A stretch of DNA of 64,000 nt from G963664115 sp965216035 (GCA_965216035.1 CBDCFM010000016.1:186001-250000); one strand, 5' to 3'; counted from the first letter of the stretch, positions 7,216 to 17,050 are shown. The notes: generated by a model from the sequence alone, not told the origin. Numbers and translations: made by a program.

Positions 7216-8052
7216 ATGCCGGCAGATCAGTCAACACCCGTTCCGGACTTCCTCTATGGAACTGCATGGAAGGAAGACCGGACACGAGCCCTCACCGAGC
7301 TTGCGCTCAAGCTGGGGTTTCGCGGGATAGACACCGCCAACCAGCGTCGGCACTATGACGAAGCCGGAGTGGGCGCGGGGTTGACTGCGGCCTACCGTGC
7401 GGGCGTGGTCCGACGCGAAAACCTCTTCCTGCAAACCAAATTCACCTACCTGGCCGGTCAGGACCACCGGCTGCCGTACGACCCGGGAGCCAGCCTGTCC
7501 ACGCAGGTCGCGCAATCGATGGCCAGTTCGCTTGAGCATCTCGGTACGGATTACCTCGATTCCTACGTTCTCCATGGCCCCTCTGCGCACCATGGATGGA
7601 CCGATAAAGACACTGAAGTCTGGACTGCGATGGTCAGGGAACGCGATGCTGGCCGGACACGACTACTGGGTGTCAGTAATGTTTCCCTGGCCCATCTTGA
7701 ACAGATGAGTGCCATCCATGGTGAAGCTCCCCGCTCGGTTCAGAACCGCTGTTATGCCGTCCGAGGATGGGACCGGGAGGTGCGATCGTTCTGTAAGGAA
7801 CGCAACATCGTCTATCAGGGCTTTTCTCTCCTCACGGCCAACCCTGACGTCCTCGCTCATCCCTTTGTCAGAGAGATTGCCGCACGCGAGGGAGGCACAT
7901 CAGCTCAGATCGTGTTCTGTTTTTCGCGGGCGATCGGAATGCTGCCGTTGACCGGCACCACAGACGCCAGCCATATGGAGCAGGATCTGGCAACGACTGA
8001 CCTCGTCCTCACGGATGAAGAAGTAGAAACGATTGAATCGCTTACCGGTTGA
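7216..8052 (+). CDS. aldo/keto reductase
   Basis: A 278-residue NAD(P)H-dependent aldo/keto reductase. TIM-barrel landmarks are FRGIDTANQRRHYDEAGVG (catalytic Asp and Tyr), FLQTKFTY (Lys), DYLDSYVLHGPS (His) and GVSNVSLAHLEQM. The C-terminal cofactor part reads MLPLTGTTDASHMEQDL. The tetrad Asp-Tyr-Lys-His appears complete. Substrate is unknown. TGGAGG lies about 10 bases upstream of the start. It follows the PPOX gene with 50 bp between. Confidence 0.87.
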   Translation: MPADQSTPVPDFLYGTAWKEDRTRALTELALKLGFRGIDTANQRRHYDEAGVGAGLTAAYRAGVVRRENLFLQTKFTYLAGQDHRLPYDPGASLSTQVAQSMASSLEHLGTDYLDSYVLHGPSAHHGWTDKDTEVWTAMVRERDAGRTRLLGVSNVSLAHLEQMSAIHGEAPRSVQNRCYAVRGWDREVRSFCKERNIVYQGFSLLTANPDVLAHPFVREIAAREGGTSAQIVFCFSRAIGMLPLTGTTDASHMEQDLATTDLVLTDEEVETIESLTG

Positions 8053-8317
8053 GTGTCAGCCGATACCCCCGGCCTTCCGCAACCGGGCATACTTTCCAAC
8101 ATTCCGACTCACTCCTGATCCTTTACACGCCGCTACAAGCCGCGGTCTTATTCCTTAGCTGCTGGCATCTCTCAGCTTGGGGTCCATCTTCGGCCGCCCC
8201 CCCCTCCTGACCCCACGACAGTGGCCGGCCTGTGACCGCCCGGCAGGATACGCAGGACGGGCTGCTTGGGGTGGGGTGGGGAAGCGGCACGACCATCAAC
8301 CGTGCACCGCTATCGCT

Positions 8318-10177
8318 TTAAGAAACGGCGATCACGTTGAGAAAGGTTTCGCCGTAGCGCTCAAGTTTCGATTTTCCAACGCCTGAAATCTCGGCAAACT
8401 CGGCCTCCGAGCGCGGCCGGTGACGTACGAACTCGATCAGCGTCGCGTCATTGAACACGACGTAGGCGGGAAGATGCTGAGCCTGGGCAATCTTCAGACG
8501 CTGAGCCCGAAGTGCTTCGAAGAGGGCCCGGTCCTCGGGCGAGGAGATCTCGTATGGGATGGCCGCCTGCCTTTCGGCCTTGGGTTTTCGCTCGGCCTTC
8601 GGTTTCCGCAACCCCCGCTCGGGTTCCCGCCTGAGTGACACACTCGCCTCTTGCCTCAAAACGGGCATCACCCGGTCGCCGAGGCCCAGTCGCAAGACGC
8701 TGTGGTTCTCCAGGTCGACGCGAATCAATCCGAGGGCCACGAGTTGCCTCAGAATACCCAGCCACTGCCGGTCGTTCAGATGATTCCCCATACCGAAAAC
8801 GTTGAGTCGACCATGCCGGAAGCGCTGAACTTTCTCAGTCGTTTTTCCGATAAGTACATCCACGATGTGCCGGCTACCGAAGGATTCACCGCAACGGTGG
8901 ATGGCCGAGAGAGCCAATCGCGTCTCCCTGCTCGCGTCGATCATCTCCACGGGTTCCAGACATGTATCGCAATTGCCACAGGGATCAATCTGTTCACCGA
9001 AGTATTCGAGCAGGACCTGGCGCCTGCAGCGGGCCGTTTCACAGTAGCCCAGTAGGGCTTCGAGCTTTCTGTGTTCGACACGCCGAACCTCATCGGGAGC
9101 CGTCGATTCCTCCATCAGGCCCCGCAGCAGCGCCAGGTCCTGGAGACCGTAAACCATGAAGGCGTCGGCGGACAGCCCGTCCCGCCCGGCCCGTCCAGTT
9201 TCCTGGTAGTAGGCCTCGAAAGACTTTGGCATGTCCATGTGCGCAACGAAACGCACGTCCGGCTTGTCGATGCCCATACCGAAAGCGACGGTTGCCACCA
9301 TCACCACACCATCTTCCATGATGAAACGCTGATGATTACGCGCCCGGGTTTGAGCGCCGAGTCCGGCATGATAAGGCAACGCACGAATACCTTCTTTATC
9401 CAGAAAAACAGCCATTCGTTCCACACTTTTACGACTCATTGCATACACGATGCCCGCCTCTCTGGGATGTGCGGTCTTGATGAAATCCAGAACCTGACAT
9501 TTCGGATTGTCTTTCGCTCGGACTCGATAACGAATGTTCGGCCGGTTGAAGCTGGCGATGAATACCCGGGCCGATTGGAGACGGAGCTGATCGACGATGT
9601 CGCGTCGAGTGACCTCGTCCGCCGTGGCGGTCAGGGCAATTCGGGGAACCAATGGGAAACGGTCGGCGAGCAGGGCAAGCTTTCGGTATTCCGTCCTGAA
9701 ATCGTGTCCCCACTGGCTGACACAATGCGCCTCGTCGATGGCAAACAGCGCGATCTCGCACCGGTCGAGCTGTTCCAGAAGACCGTCGGTGAGCAATCGT
9801 TCCGGCGACACATAGAGGATGTCGAGTTCGCCAGCGTCGATAGACCGGCGCGCGGCCTGAGATTCTGCCCGGCCCAGGTGGGAGGTCAGGGCGACAGCGC
9901 GGACGCCGGACTGCCGGAGCTGAGCGACCTGATCCTCCATCAAGGCAATCAGAGGCGACACCACCACACCCATACCGGGTCGGCACAGTGCTGGCACCTG
10001 GTAACAGATGGATTTCCCTCCCCCGGTCGGCATGAGAACGAGGGCATCACCTGAATCGACAATATGAGTGACAATTTCTTGCTGAAGGCCGCGAAAACCG
10101 GCATGGCCAAATACACGGGCCAGAACCTCATGCGGGTTCTGCGGAATTCGGAGCGGGTTGGAGAAGGCTTCCGACAT
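8318..10177 (-). CDS. recQ: ATP-dependent DNA helicase RecQ
   Basis: A 619-residue RecQ with the full bacterial domain set: Walker A TGGGKS (51-56), DEAH box (148-151) with the aromatic-rich loop HCVSQWGHDFR, motif VI QETGRAGRDG, the zinc site CETARC...CGNCDTC, a winged-helix RQC part and a C-terminal HRDC domain (FNDATLIEFVRHRPRSEAEFAEISGVG). RecQ unwinds DNA in recombination and replication-fork repair. Before the HRDC domain is a basic linker with a duplicated KPKAER motif, which looks lineage-specific. Convergent with the upstream AKR gene, with about 265 bp between the stops where I see no gene. Intact. Confidence 0.96.
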   Translation of the reverse strand: MSEAFSNPLRIPQNPHEVLARVFGHAGFRGLQQEIVTHIVDSGDALVLMPTGGGKSICYQVPALCRPGMGVVVSPLIALMEDQVAQLRQSGVRAVALTSHLGRAESQAARRSIDAGELDILYVSPERLLTDGLLEQLDRCEIALFAIDEAHCVSQWGHDFRTEYRKLALLADRFPLVPRIALTATADEVTRRDIVDQLRLQSARVFIASFNRPNIRYRVRAKDNPKCQVLDFIKTAHPREAGIVYAMSRKSVERMAVFLDKEGIRALPYHAGLGAQTRARNHQRFIMEDGVVMVATVAFGMGIDKPDVRFVAHMDMPKSFEAYYQETGRAGRDGLSADAFMVYGLQDLALLRGLMEESTAPDEVRRVEHRKLEALLGYCETARCRRQVLLEYFGEQIDPCGNCDTCLEPVEMIDASRETRLALSAIHRCGESFGSRHIVDVLIGKTTEKVQRFRHGRLNVFGMGNHLNDRQWLGILRQLVALGLIRVDLENHSVLRLGLGDRVMPVLRQEASVSLRREPERGLRKPKAERKPKAERQAAIPYEISSPEDRALFEALRAQRLKIAQAQHLPAYVVFNDATLIEFVRHRPRSEAEFAEISGVGKSKLERYGETFLNVIAVS

Positions 10178-10340
10178 TGTGATGACTCATCATACTCTCC
10201 ACAATGGACGGCTCCGGGCCAGGGAAAGGGGACACGAGGGAAAGAATGCGCCCCACATCGCTACGTAGCCATGGCTGAGGAGCCATCTGCCGCGTAGGTG
10301 GATCAGTGCATGGTGGCGGGCTGATTAAGGACTTTAAGAT

Positions 10341-11144
10341 TCAGTCGTCAACGCGAATTTCAAACAGCTTTGGCCATAGCTTCCCGGTTACAAAAACACG
10401 CCCCGCCTCCTCGTCATAAGCAATTCCGTTCAGAACGGCCTCTGAATCAGACACACTCACTTCCTCAACGAGGTCAGACAAGTCCATCCGGCCAACGACC
10501 TGTCCGGACTCCGGGGCAATCTTCAGAACTTCATTCGTATACCAGACGTTGGCGTAAATGTGGCCTTTGATGTACTCGAGCTCGTTGAGTTGACGAATGG
10601 GCCCTGATGCATCTCTGACCTCGATCTGACGTGCCAGCTCTAGGGATTCCGGATCGAGGAAGTACAAGTACGCGGAACCATCGCTCGCGATCAGGTGAGT
10701 CCCATCCTCGGTCAGACCCCAGCCCTCCCGTGGATACGTGAATCGGGCTTCCATCTCGAACGACTGCTTGTCATATATGAAGCCGATTCCGGAACTCCAC
10801 GTCAGCTGGTAAATCCGGTCTCCAAACACTGCGATGCCTTCACCGAAAAACTCTGATGGAAGGGCGGTTTCCTGCGCGACGATTCCCGTGTCGAGATTGA
10901 CTCTGCGTAGATACGACGCACCCCGGCGTCCTGTGCCTTCGAACAGAAATCCGTTCTCGAAGTACAGTCCCTGAGTGAATGCGCTGGGATCGTGTGGATA
11001 GACCGTAACGATTTCATAGTCGATGGAGTCGGCAGTATCCTGGAAGCGGGAGAAAACAATCGTGGCCGAGATCAGTATCAGGGCGGTTCCCGACAACCAC
11101 ATTGCTCTGCGTCTAGAAGGCGTTTTCTTTCTGCGTTTGCTCAT
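10341..11144 (-). CDS. glutaminyl-peptide cyclotransferase (glutamine cyclotransferase family)
   Basis: A 267-residue secreted beta-propeller enzyme that converts N-terminal glutamine to pyroglutamate. A basic N-terminus and one hydrophobic segment (about residues 15-31) form a signal anchor. Family blocks are VYPHDPSAFTQGLYFENGFLFEGTGRRGAS, FGEGIAVFGDRIYQLTW, WGLTEDGTHLIASDG and LNELEYIKGHIYANVW, ending LNGIAYDEEAGRVFVTGKLWPKLFEI. Length matches bacterial members. It is transcribed towards recQ, 163 bp away. Confidence 0.9.
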   Translation of the reverse strand: MSKRRKKTPSRRRAMWLSGTALILISATIVFSRFQDTADSIDYEIVTVYPHDPSAFTQGLYFENGFLFEGTGRRGASYLRRVNLDTGIVAQETALPSEFFGEGIAVFGDRIYQLTWSSGIGFIYDKQSFEMEARFTYPREGWGLTEDGTHLIASDGSAYLYFLDPESLELARQIEVRDASGPIRQLNELEYIKGHIYANVWYTNEVLKIAPESGQVVGRMDLSDLVEEVSVSDSEAVLNGIAYDEEAGRVFVTGKLWPKLFEIRVDD

Positions 11145-11279
11145 GTACGGATCACGACCGCTGCTTGTTGCCGGGCCAACCCTTTATACCAGACCCGCAG
11201 GGCCGCGTACACAGCCCAGACGACCCCTCGATTATGGTGCGTGGTTGAGCCGGAGGGTTGAAACGAGAGCGCTTCCGCG

Positions 11280-12122
11280 GTGAAGATCGCATTGTCAAAT
11301 TGCGACGACCACTGTCAGACTGAGGGGATGATCCGCCGCCGAACCCCCTCGATCAGTCCTGAGATCGGCTCCACACGCCAGCGGCTGCTCAACGAGCATC
11401 CCTGGGTGGCTTTCCTGCTTCCGCTGACCGTCTTTATGCTGGTCGGCACGCTCGAAGCAACGGACCTGTCTGGCTCGAGGTTCTTTGGCCTGATTCGATA
11501 CGAATTCTATCCGCTTGTCTACGCGACCAAAATCACCCTGACTACGATGGCGCTCATTTTCGTGTGGCCGATGTATGGCGTGTTCCCCTTCAGGTTGAGC
11601 CCTCTGGCCCTCGGCGTGGGGGTCGTTGGCGTGGTCGCCTGGATTGGTCTGGTTCACCTCGGTTTGGAACAGATGCTCTCCCTGGGGTGGCTCATTGAAA
11701 GAGGCGAACGTGTCGGATACAACCCGCTCGAGGCGCTCGGGCACCGCCCGGCGGCCGCATACGCCTTTCTCGTCGTTCGCTTCTATGGTCTGGCCGTGGT
11801 GACGCCGGTGGCCGAAGAGATGTTTCTCCGCGGGTTCCTGATCCGCTATGTCGAAGACCCCGACCGCTGGAGTACTCAGCCAATCGGCAGGGTCGGCTGG
11901 GGGGCGCTGATGGCCGGCACGGTTTTCCCCATGATGACACACCCGGGTGAACTGTTCGCCGCACTGGTGTGGTTCTCGCTCGTCAGTTGGCTGATGATCC
12001 GGACCCGGAACATCTGGGACTGCATTGCCGCCCACATGATCACGAACCTTCTGCTGGGCCTTTACGTCATGGCCACTGGCAATTCTGGTAACGGATTGGC
12101 GCGTTGGGCATTGCCCGGTTGA
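11280..12122 (+). CDS. CPBP-family intramembrane metalloprotease (PEP-CTERM-associated CAAX-like type)
   Basis: A 280-residue membrane protein with about seven hydrophobic segments. The CPBP motifs are EEMFLRGFL (catalytic Glu pair), MMTHPGE (His) and HMITNLLLGL. The layout HPWVAFLLPL...YPLVYATKI...VWPMYG..PFRLSPLALGVGVVGVVAWIGL resembles the CAAX-protease-related proteins found with PEP-CTERM/exosortase loci, but no exosortase lies in the window. The 11280 start is a GTG without a clear ribosome-binding site. An ATG at 11328 (MIRRRTPS) is a good alternative and would remove 16 residues. Divergent from the cyclotransferase gene. Confidence 0.82.
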   Translation: MKIALSNCDDHCQTEGMIRRRTPSISPEIGSTRQRLLNEHPWVAFLLPLTVFMLVGTLEATDLSGSRFFGLIRYEFYPLVYATKITLTTMALIFVWPMYGVFPFRLSPLALGVGVVGVVAWIGLVHLGLEQMLSLGWLIERGERVGYNPLEALGHRPAAAYAFLVVRFYGLAVVTPVAEEMFLRGFLIRYVEDPDRWSTQPIGRVGWGALMAGTVFPMMTHPGELFAALVWFSLVSWLMIRTRNIWDCIAAHMITNLLLGLYVMATGNSGNGLARWALPG

Positions 12123-12306
12123 CCCTACCTCTGGCAGACTGAGGAGCTGGGCGATCGCTACGACAGGGCGCGAGTCCCTTCCGTCCCTCATCAGGCTCGG
12201 TCCCCGCGCATCACTGCTCTCGTGCGACGCATAGACTCCTGCGCGCTACGCTCGAGAGTTCCGCCAAGGCTATGGCAAATAGATCGAAGCCAGCGTGTCG
12301 CGTCTA

Positions 12307-13382
12307 TCAGCTTGCTGCGGCAACTACCATCAGCGTATCTGTAAGCGTCGGCGTATCCGTCGCCGGGGGACAGTAAACCATCTTTCCCTTTTGCGCCATA
12401 GACTGGTCAATGGCTTCAAGCATCTTCACGACACGCAGCCCTGCGTGTCCATCGTTAAACGGAGTTTCCCCGCTCGATATGCAATTGACGAAGTATCTTG
12501 CTTCTGCGGCGAGGGCTTCTATCTGCTCCACACGCGGAGCCCACATATCGCCTGCCCGGTAATTGACCCGGACATCGTACCCCCCGTTGCCGTCATCAGA
12601 GCGTTCGACACCTTTGTCATAAACCTAATCTTCTCGTCGGCCTCGAGATCGTTCCAGAGGAGCATCTTCTTCTCGCCCCCAATCATCGTGCTCCGCACTT
12701 TGACCGGAGAAAGCCAGTTAACGTTGATGTGTGCGATAACCTTTTCGGGAAAGTACATCGTGACGTACGCCATGTCCTCGATGCCACTCACGTGATTCTC
12801 TCCAGTCGCAACGATGGCCTCGGGTTGTCCCGGGATCAGGTGGTCGATGATCGAAAGATCGTGAGGGGCCAGGTCCCACACAACATTGGCGTCGTGCTGG
12901 AACAGTCCCAAATTGACTCGCGTGGAGTCGTAGTAGTAGAGGCGCCCTAGCGTCTGCTCATCGATCAACTCGCGGAGCTTCCTGACAGCGCCCGTGAACA
13001 GGAAGGTATGGTCGACCATGATTTTCAGATTCTTCCGTGCCGCCAACTCGATCAACTCTTCCGCTTCTGCAACTCGCCCGGTAAACGGCTTTTCAACGAA
13101 AATGTGTTTTCCGTTCTGCAGGGCCTTCTTGGCGAGCGGGAAGTGATGCGAGATTGGAGTGACTATCGCAACTGCGTCAATTTCAGGACTCGTAAGGATA
13201 TCGTCAGCATCCGTCGTCACTTCCATCGAAGAGTAGATCTGGTGAACCCTGTACAGGGCTTTCGGACTCAGATCCGATACCGCGGTTACGGTTGCGTCGG
13301 GGGTGTTGTAAAAGTTGCGTACGACGTTGGGTCCCCAGTACCCGTAACCAATCACGCCGATCCTCAATTTCGATGAATTCAT
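12307..13382 (-). pseudogene. Gfo/Idh/MocA-family NAD(P)-dependent oxidoreductase, frameshifted
   Basis: The N-terminal part from 13382 has the Rossmann motif GVIGYGYWGP and the EKPFTG motif, and continues through DHTFLFTGAVRKLREL, a region typical of sugar-dehydrogenase-like enzymes of polysaccharide pathways. Near 12622-12627 the frame breaks: after LEADEKIR the correct continuation YDKGVERSDDGNGGYDVRVN is in another frame and runs to 12307, giving EARYFVNCISSGETPFNDGHAGLRVVKMLEA. Loss of one base (AGGG to AGG) explains it. Start 13382 (MNSSKLRIGV) is preferred over the longer frame from 13463. It is either a recent mutation or a sequence error. Without the shift the protein would be about 358 residues and normal. 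Confidence 0.82.
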
Positions 13383-13463
13383 GGGTTTAAGCGGCTCCGT
13401 AGAAAAAAGGGTTGCGATTGAATGGACACCGTCACCGGTAAGCACGGCTGGAGGTGTCTCCAA

Positions 13464-14009
13464 AATGACTTCTTAGTCCAGCCACCGGGCCTGTTGGCGG
13501 ACATCCCGCGGGCCGATTTCGACTCTGTCATCAGGCGTAGTGGCTGCATCCGGTCACCATCATTCGTTCTTGATCTTCTTCCGTTGCGGGTGACCGGCGT
13601 CGGTCGGACTTGCGCATCACACCAGTGCTGCTGTGGCTATCTATTGCCATCGCTTCAAATAGCTGCAAGCGGAGTGCCATTCCGAAGCCGATGTTCAGTT
13701 CCCCTCGTGTCATGCACTAACAGCCCGAAGAGGCCTCCCAACCACGTGCCCATTCCACGAAGTTGATTGCAAAGCGATCAACACCGTGGACCAAACAGCG
13801 TGCTCAACTTGAAGGGGATTAGAGACGGAGAAGTGTCCAATCGATCTTTCGCGGCAAGCTTGTCAGAGACTGCAGCTGCTTAACCGACCGGATTCTCGGT
13901 GGTGAAGGGCGCTCGTGCACCCAGTCCCCACAGTTTTCCTCCGCGTGTTGCGGGTCGTTGACAATGCAACGACCCCGTTCGATAACAAACGAAGCATGAG
14001 AGGTGAACT
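13464..14009. other. intergenic stretch without a recognised gene
   Basis: About 540 bases before the first CxC protein. Short frames exist on both strands, but none has a convincing start, composition or family pattern. The only notable element is AGAGGTGAAC just before 14010, the ribosome-binding site of the next gene. Confidence 0.5.
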
Positions 14010-14312
14010 ATGAAGGATTTTTGTACCTGCGGTTCTCGACCGATTGAGGGAACATTTCGGCAAGGAAATTTCGTCCGCTGCTCGAACTGCAGCAAGCCAG
14101 CCCGCTGTGACGCTGGTGCCCGCGATGACGCCGTGGGACCGCACGCGGCTGAAATCACGCAGACAGACCATTTGCTATGTTGGCGCCATCACTGGCAAGC
14201 AATTGCGAATCTGGACGTATCCCACTTCGTATCCCGCAAGGCTACTCCGCAGACTCAAGCAAGACTGTGGCCGCTAGGGCGGCTTCGACTAGCCTCCGCG
14301 GCGGATCAATGA
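14010..14312 (+). CDS. small cysteine-rich protein, paralogue of the one at 16340
   Basis: A 100-residue protein that I do not recognise as a named family. It starts MKDFCTC and continues with VRCSNCSKPARCDA and LLCWRHHWQA, giving CxC, CxxC plus C, and CWRH clusters consistent with a zinc ribbon. The same skeleton recurs in the protein at 16340-16681: MKKYCSC, VVCTDCEKPLCCDA and FICWRHFQQ. The C-terminal third (after about residue 68) does not match the paralogue and overlaps the converging DoxX gene by 24 bp, so this copy may be shortened or decayed at its end. AGAGGTG precedes the ATG. Confidence 0.62.
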   Translation: MKDFCTCGSRPIEGTFRQGNFVRCSNCSKPARCDAGARDDAVGPHAAEITQTDHLLCWRHHWQAIANLDVSHFVSRKATPQTQARLWPLGRLRLASAADQ

Positions 14313-14732
14313 ATCGAGGCTGTAGCGCCCCGGCCCGAGCACGACCAGCATCAATGCCGTTGCACAAAACACACTGGCATGATGGCGCGGAAAAAGCTCT
14401 CCCGTAAACAACAGCAAAAAACTGATCATGCCCAGCATTGTCGCATTGACGGTCGCTGGCACCCGTCCGAACAGACCAATCATCAGGAGGAAGCCAAAAA
14501 TCACTTCCAGCCACGGCCAGGCATAGCCGAATGGCGCTGCGAATGCTGGCGGCAAGATAGCCGCACGGTTCTGGAAACCATCAATCGTGATAAACGTTCC
14601 CGGCCCATTGCTGAGTTCAGCCACCACCTTCTCCCATCCCGCCGACAAGATATACCCACCCAGGGTCAGGCGACTCAGCAGGAGAATTAGGATGCAGAAG
14701 CCGGCTCGATGGCAGCCGGTCGGTGTCCGCAA
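14289..14732 (-). CDS. DoxX-family membrane protein
   Basis: A 147-residue protein with four hydrophobic helices. The family signature is LLLSRLTLGGYILSAGWEKV near residues 16-35, followed by FAAPFGYAWPWLEVIFGFLLMIGLFGR and the pair of C-terminal helices. DoxX-type proteins are small four-helix membrane proteins, some tied to thiosulfate or quinone chemistry and others to oxidative stress, and most have unknown roles. The gene runs in the same direction as the TRAFs-binding-like gene upstream (91 bp away). Confidence 0.8.
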   Translation of the reverse strand: MRTPTGCHRAGFCILILLLSRLTLGGYILSAGWEKVVAELSNGPGTFITIDGFQNRAAILPPAFAAPFGYAWPWLEVIFGFLLMIGLFGRVPATVNATMLGMISFLLLFTGELFPRHHASVFCATALMLVVLGPGRYSLDSLIRRGG

Positions 14733-14822
14733 CAGAGGTCAACTCCCGCCCGGCTGTCCCGATTTCAGGATCCTCGTCGTTGTCGATACTTTTGGTCACT
14801 GGCCCCATCTCCTTGTTCCGGT

Positions 14823-16172
14823 TTAAAGCAGTTTTTCGATATCTTCGTGGAGTGTACGGAGTCGATCCTGCGTTTCGTTCTTGGGAAGGAGCTCGATCGC
14901 TGTTCTAAGGTCGTCGAGCGTGGTCGTTAATTTCCAAGGAAGAGCCCCGTCGCGCTTAATCTCGGCCGCAAGCTTCTTCGCTTCGTCAACGTTGCCGTCA
15001 TCGAACGCAGCGCCCAGCAGTGTCGGCCGTATCCATTCATCAGAGGGGTCGCGCCGCAGAGACCGGTGTACGGCAGCAAGAGTGATCGCCGCCGCTGACT
15101 GGGCCAGTTTCTCGTCGCCTTCGCGACCGCGAGTGCGATACAAACGCGCTAGATTGCAGCTTGGGTAGTAGTCGTTCAGGTCGAGATTGGTACCAAGCTG
15201 GTAGTTCTCGATCGCTTTGTCAAGGTAGTGGGCTCGGTCGGCCTCCGACTCGGCAATGCGCATGAGCTTCTTATAACGGCCCCCGAGCAGGCCGTAGCGC
15301 TCCGAGCTCCCTCCGGCCATCTGGATGAGCGCTTCGAGACCTGCAATAGCGTCGTCGTGGTCACCCGCCTTAGACCGGGCAAGGGCGAGCTGCTCCTGGA
15401 CGATTGTAAGGTCCTGCATCTGCTTCGGCAGCTTCTCGATGTACGCCTGGGTCTCTTTCCAATCGACCACGTCGCGCAGCAGATAAAGCAACTCGAGCGC
15501 CACCGCTGGGGGAACCTCGCCCACGCCCAGAACTTCTTCCACCAAGGAACGAGCCTTGCCTGCACGTTTTGACGGCGCGGCTCCACGCGTGGCGCGCGCC
15601 TTTCCCTGAAACTGGGAGAGCTGCCTGACGAAACCCTTGAACGACTCCCCAGCCGCAGGCTCCGTGTCGGGGTAGCCCGTAACAGATTGAAACACCGGTG
15701 AGGTTCCCGCCACCAGCGCCGGGAGCTTCTCGACGATGAGGTTATGCACTGCTGTGGCCGCGTCCTCGCCGACTGCGCCGTCCGCAAGCGGGTAGACCAG
15801 TCGTGGCATCTGGTCGATGTCGAACAGCGGCTTTGCCCACTCGGCGGCCAACAACACACACCCCTGTTCCTTGGCTGCGTGCCGCACGCCGATTTCGTAG
15901 TAGACGTTGCCGTTGGGAATCGAGATGTCGGCGGCGACGACATGGGCGATCACCAGTCTCTCGAGCATCTCCTTGATGATCAGCGCACCGAGGTCCATGT
16001 CCGCGCGCACCGGATCGTAGCCGAGCTGCTGCAATGCAGGCTGATAAGCCTCGTCCCAAAGGCGATCGAAGTCGACCTCTTTCGGAACGCCGGAATCCGT
16101 CAGCCCAGTCGCACGTTTACCGTAGGGCATGACCACAAAACAGACCTTCTTCGGACCTGGCACATCGGGCAT
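14823..16172 (-). CDS. TIR/deoxyribosyltransferase-like domain plus TRAFs-binding-like (TPR) domain protein
   Basis: A 449-residue two-part protein. Residues 1 to about 150 have the pattern of nucleoside-deoxyribosyltransferase/TIR-like effectors: KVCFVVMPYGKR, VDFDRLWDEAYQPALQQLGYDPVRAD, HVVAADISIPNGNVYYEIGVRHA with a candidate catalytic Glu93. From about 190 to the end it is helical and TPR-like, matching the TRAFs-binding (DUF4071) type, with ELLYLLRDVVDWKETQAYIEKLPKQ and KAIENYQLGTNLDLNDYYPSCNLARLYR. Proteins with this architecture have been proposed as parts of bacterial conflict or immune systems, where the enzyme head may act on NAD or nucleotides. That role is inference here. It is flanked on both sides by paralogous cysteine-rich genes. 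Confidence 0.72.
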   Translation of the reverse strand: MPDVPGPKKVCFVVMPYGKRATGLTDSGVPKEVDFDRLWDEAYQPALQQLGYDPVRADMDLGALIIKEMLERLVIAHVVAADISIPNGNVYYEIGVRHAAKEQGCVLLAAEWAKPLFDIDQMPRLVYPLADGAVGEDAATAVHNLIVEKLPALVAGTSPVFQSVTGYPDTEPAAGESFKGFVRQLSQFQGKARATRGAAPSKRAGKARSLVEEVLGVGEVPPAVALELLYLLRDVVDWKETQAYIEKLPKQMQDLTIVQEQLALARSKAGDHDDAIAGLEALIQMAGGSSERYGLLGGRYKKLMRIAESEADRAHYLDKAIENYQLGTNLDLNDYYPSCNLARLYRTRGREGDEKLAQSAAAITLAAVHRSLRRDPSDEWIRPTLLGAAFDDGNVDEAKKLAAEIKRDGALPWKLTTTLDDLRTAIELLPKNETQDRLRTLHEDIEKLL

Positions 16173-16339
16173 CGCATCCTCACACCAGACAAGCGTAGCA
16201 TTGCTCCGCCCGCAGTCGCTTGAACTATCGCGAACTCAGGATGGGGAGGCTCCAGGACTCATTCTTTCTGTTCCTCTGAATGTCGGGTTTCATTGACAAA
16301 GTACCGTCCGCGCGCAATAAGAATAATAGGAGGTACACC

Positions 16340-16681
16340 ATGAAGAAATACTGCTCTTGCAAAGCGGATCGTACTGGTGAAACTTCCCTGGACGGCGGAA
16401 TCGTCGTCTGCACAGATTGTGAAAAGCCTCTATGCTGTGACGCCGTCACCCTGGGGCTGACTTCGGAAACACCCCACCCGGCGGAGACTGTGGACGGCAC
16501 GTATTTCATCTGTTGGCGACATTTCCAGCAAACGGTCTGGGTGGACATCCCGGGCGGGGCTGCGATGTGGGAGAATCGACGACTGCGTGCCGTCGCTACC
16601 GGGACTGTCCTCGCACTGCTTGGACTGGCTGGGCTGATTGCCGTGCGGAGACGTAGCGCCTCAGGCGAAACGATTACGTGA
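16340..16681 (+). CDS. small cysteine-rich protein with a C-terminal membrane helix, paralogue of 14010
   Basis: A 113-residue protein of unknown family. The soluble front has the metal-binding clusters CSC (residues 5-7), VVCTDCEKPLCC and FICWRHFQQ. A single hydrophobic helix follows (about 83-101, VATGTVLALLGLAGLIAVR) with a basic tail, so the zinc-ribbon part should face one side of the membrane. A strong AGGAGG precedes the ATG at 16340. The paralogue at 14010 shares the three clusters in the same order and spacing but lacks the helix. Divergent from the TRAFs-binding-like gene, with about 165 bp between. Confidence 0.72.
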   Translation: MKKYCSCKADRTGETSLDGGIVVCTDCEKPLCCDAVTLGLTSETPHPAETVDGTYFICWRHFQQTVWVDIPGGAAMWENRRLRAVATGTVLALLGLAGLIAVRRRSASGETIT

Positions 16682-17050
16682 GTCCCTGCAAACCTCTCCC
16701 GGGCCACATTTGCAGGATCAGTTTCCGATAGAGACCTTAGCCGCTCCCACTTTCGCTCTGCGCGTTTTTCTTTCTTCAGATTCTAATCCAGGGATAATAG
16801 GTCCGGTGGACGCGCTGATACCTGGGTCAAGGATTAGCGCAGCCCGCCACTCGGCTGACTTTCTCGCAGAAGCCCCTTTGCCTGCTTGGCTATTCCCGAT
16901 TCGCCCCGAATCTCGAGAAGTAAAGCCCTCTCCGAAAGGTCAAGGGCAAGCCCGGAGAATCCCGTGGGCGGGTACCCACTCGCCTTTCGGAGCTTGATGT
17001 TGACGATACCGACCGTAGGACCGGAATAGAACCCACGGCGGGGCGCCGTG

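Noticed and set aside
9071..10054. A 327-codon plus-strand ORF across recQ
   Set aside because: It is entirely antisense to recQ, which has all helicase motifs, and shows no family pattern.
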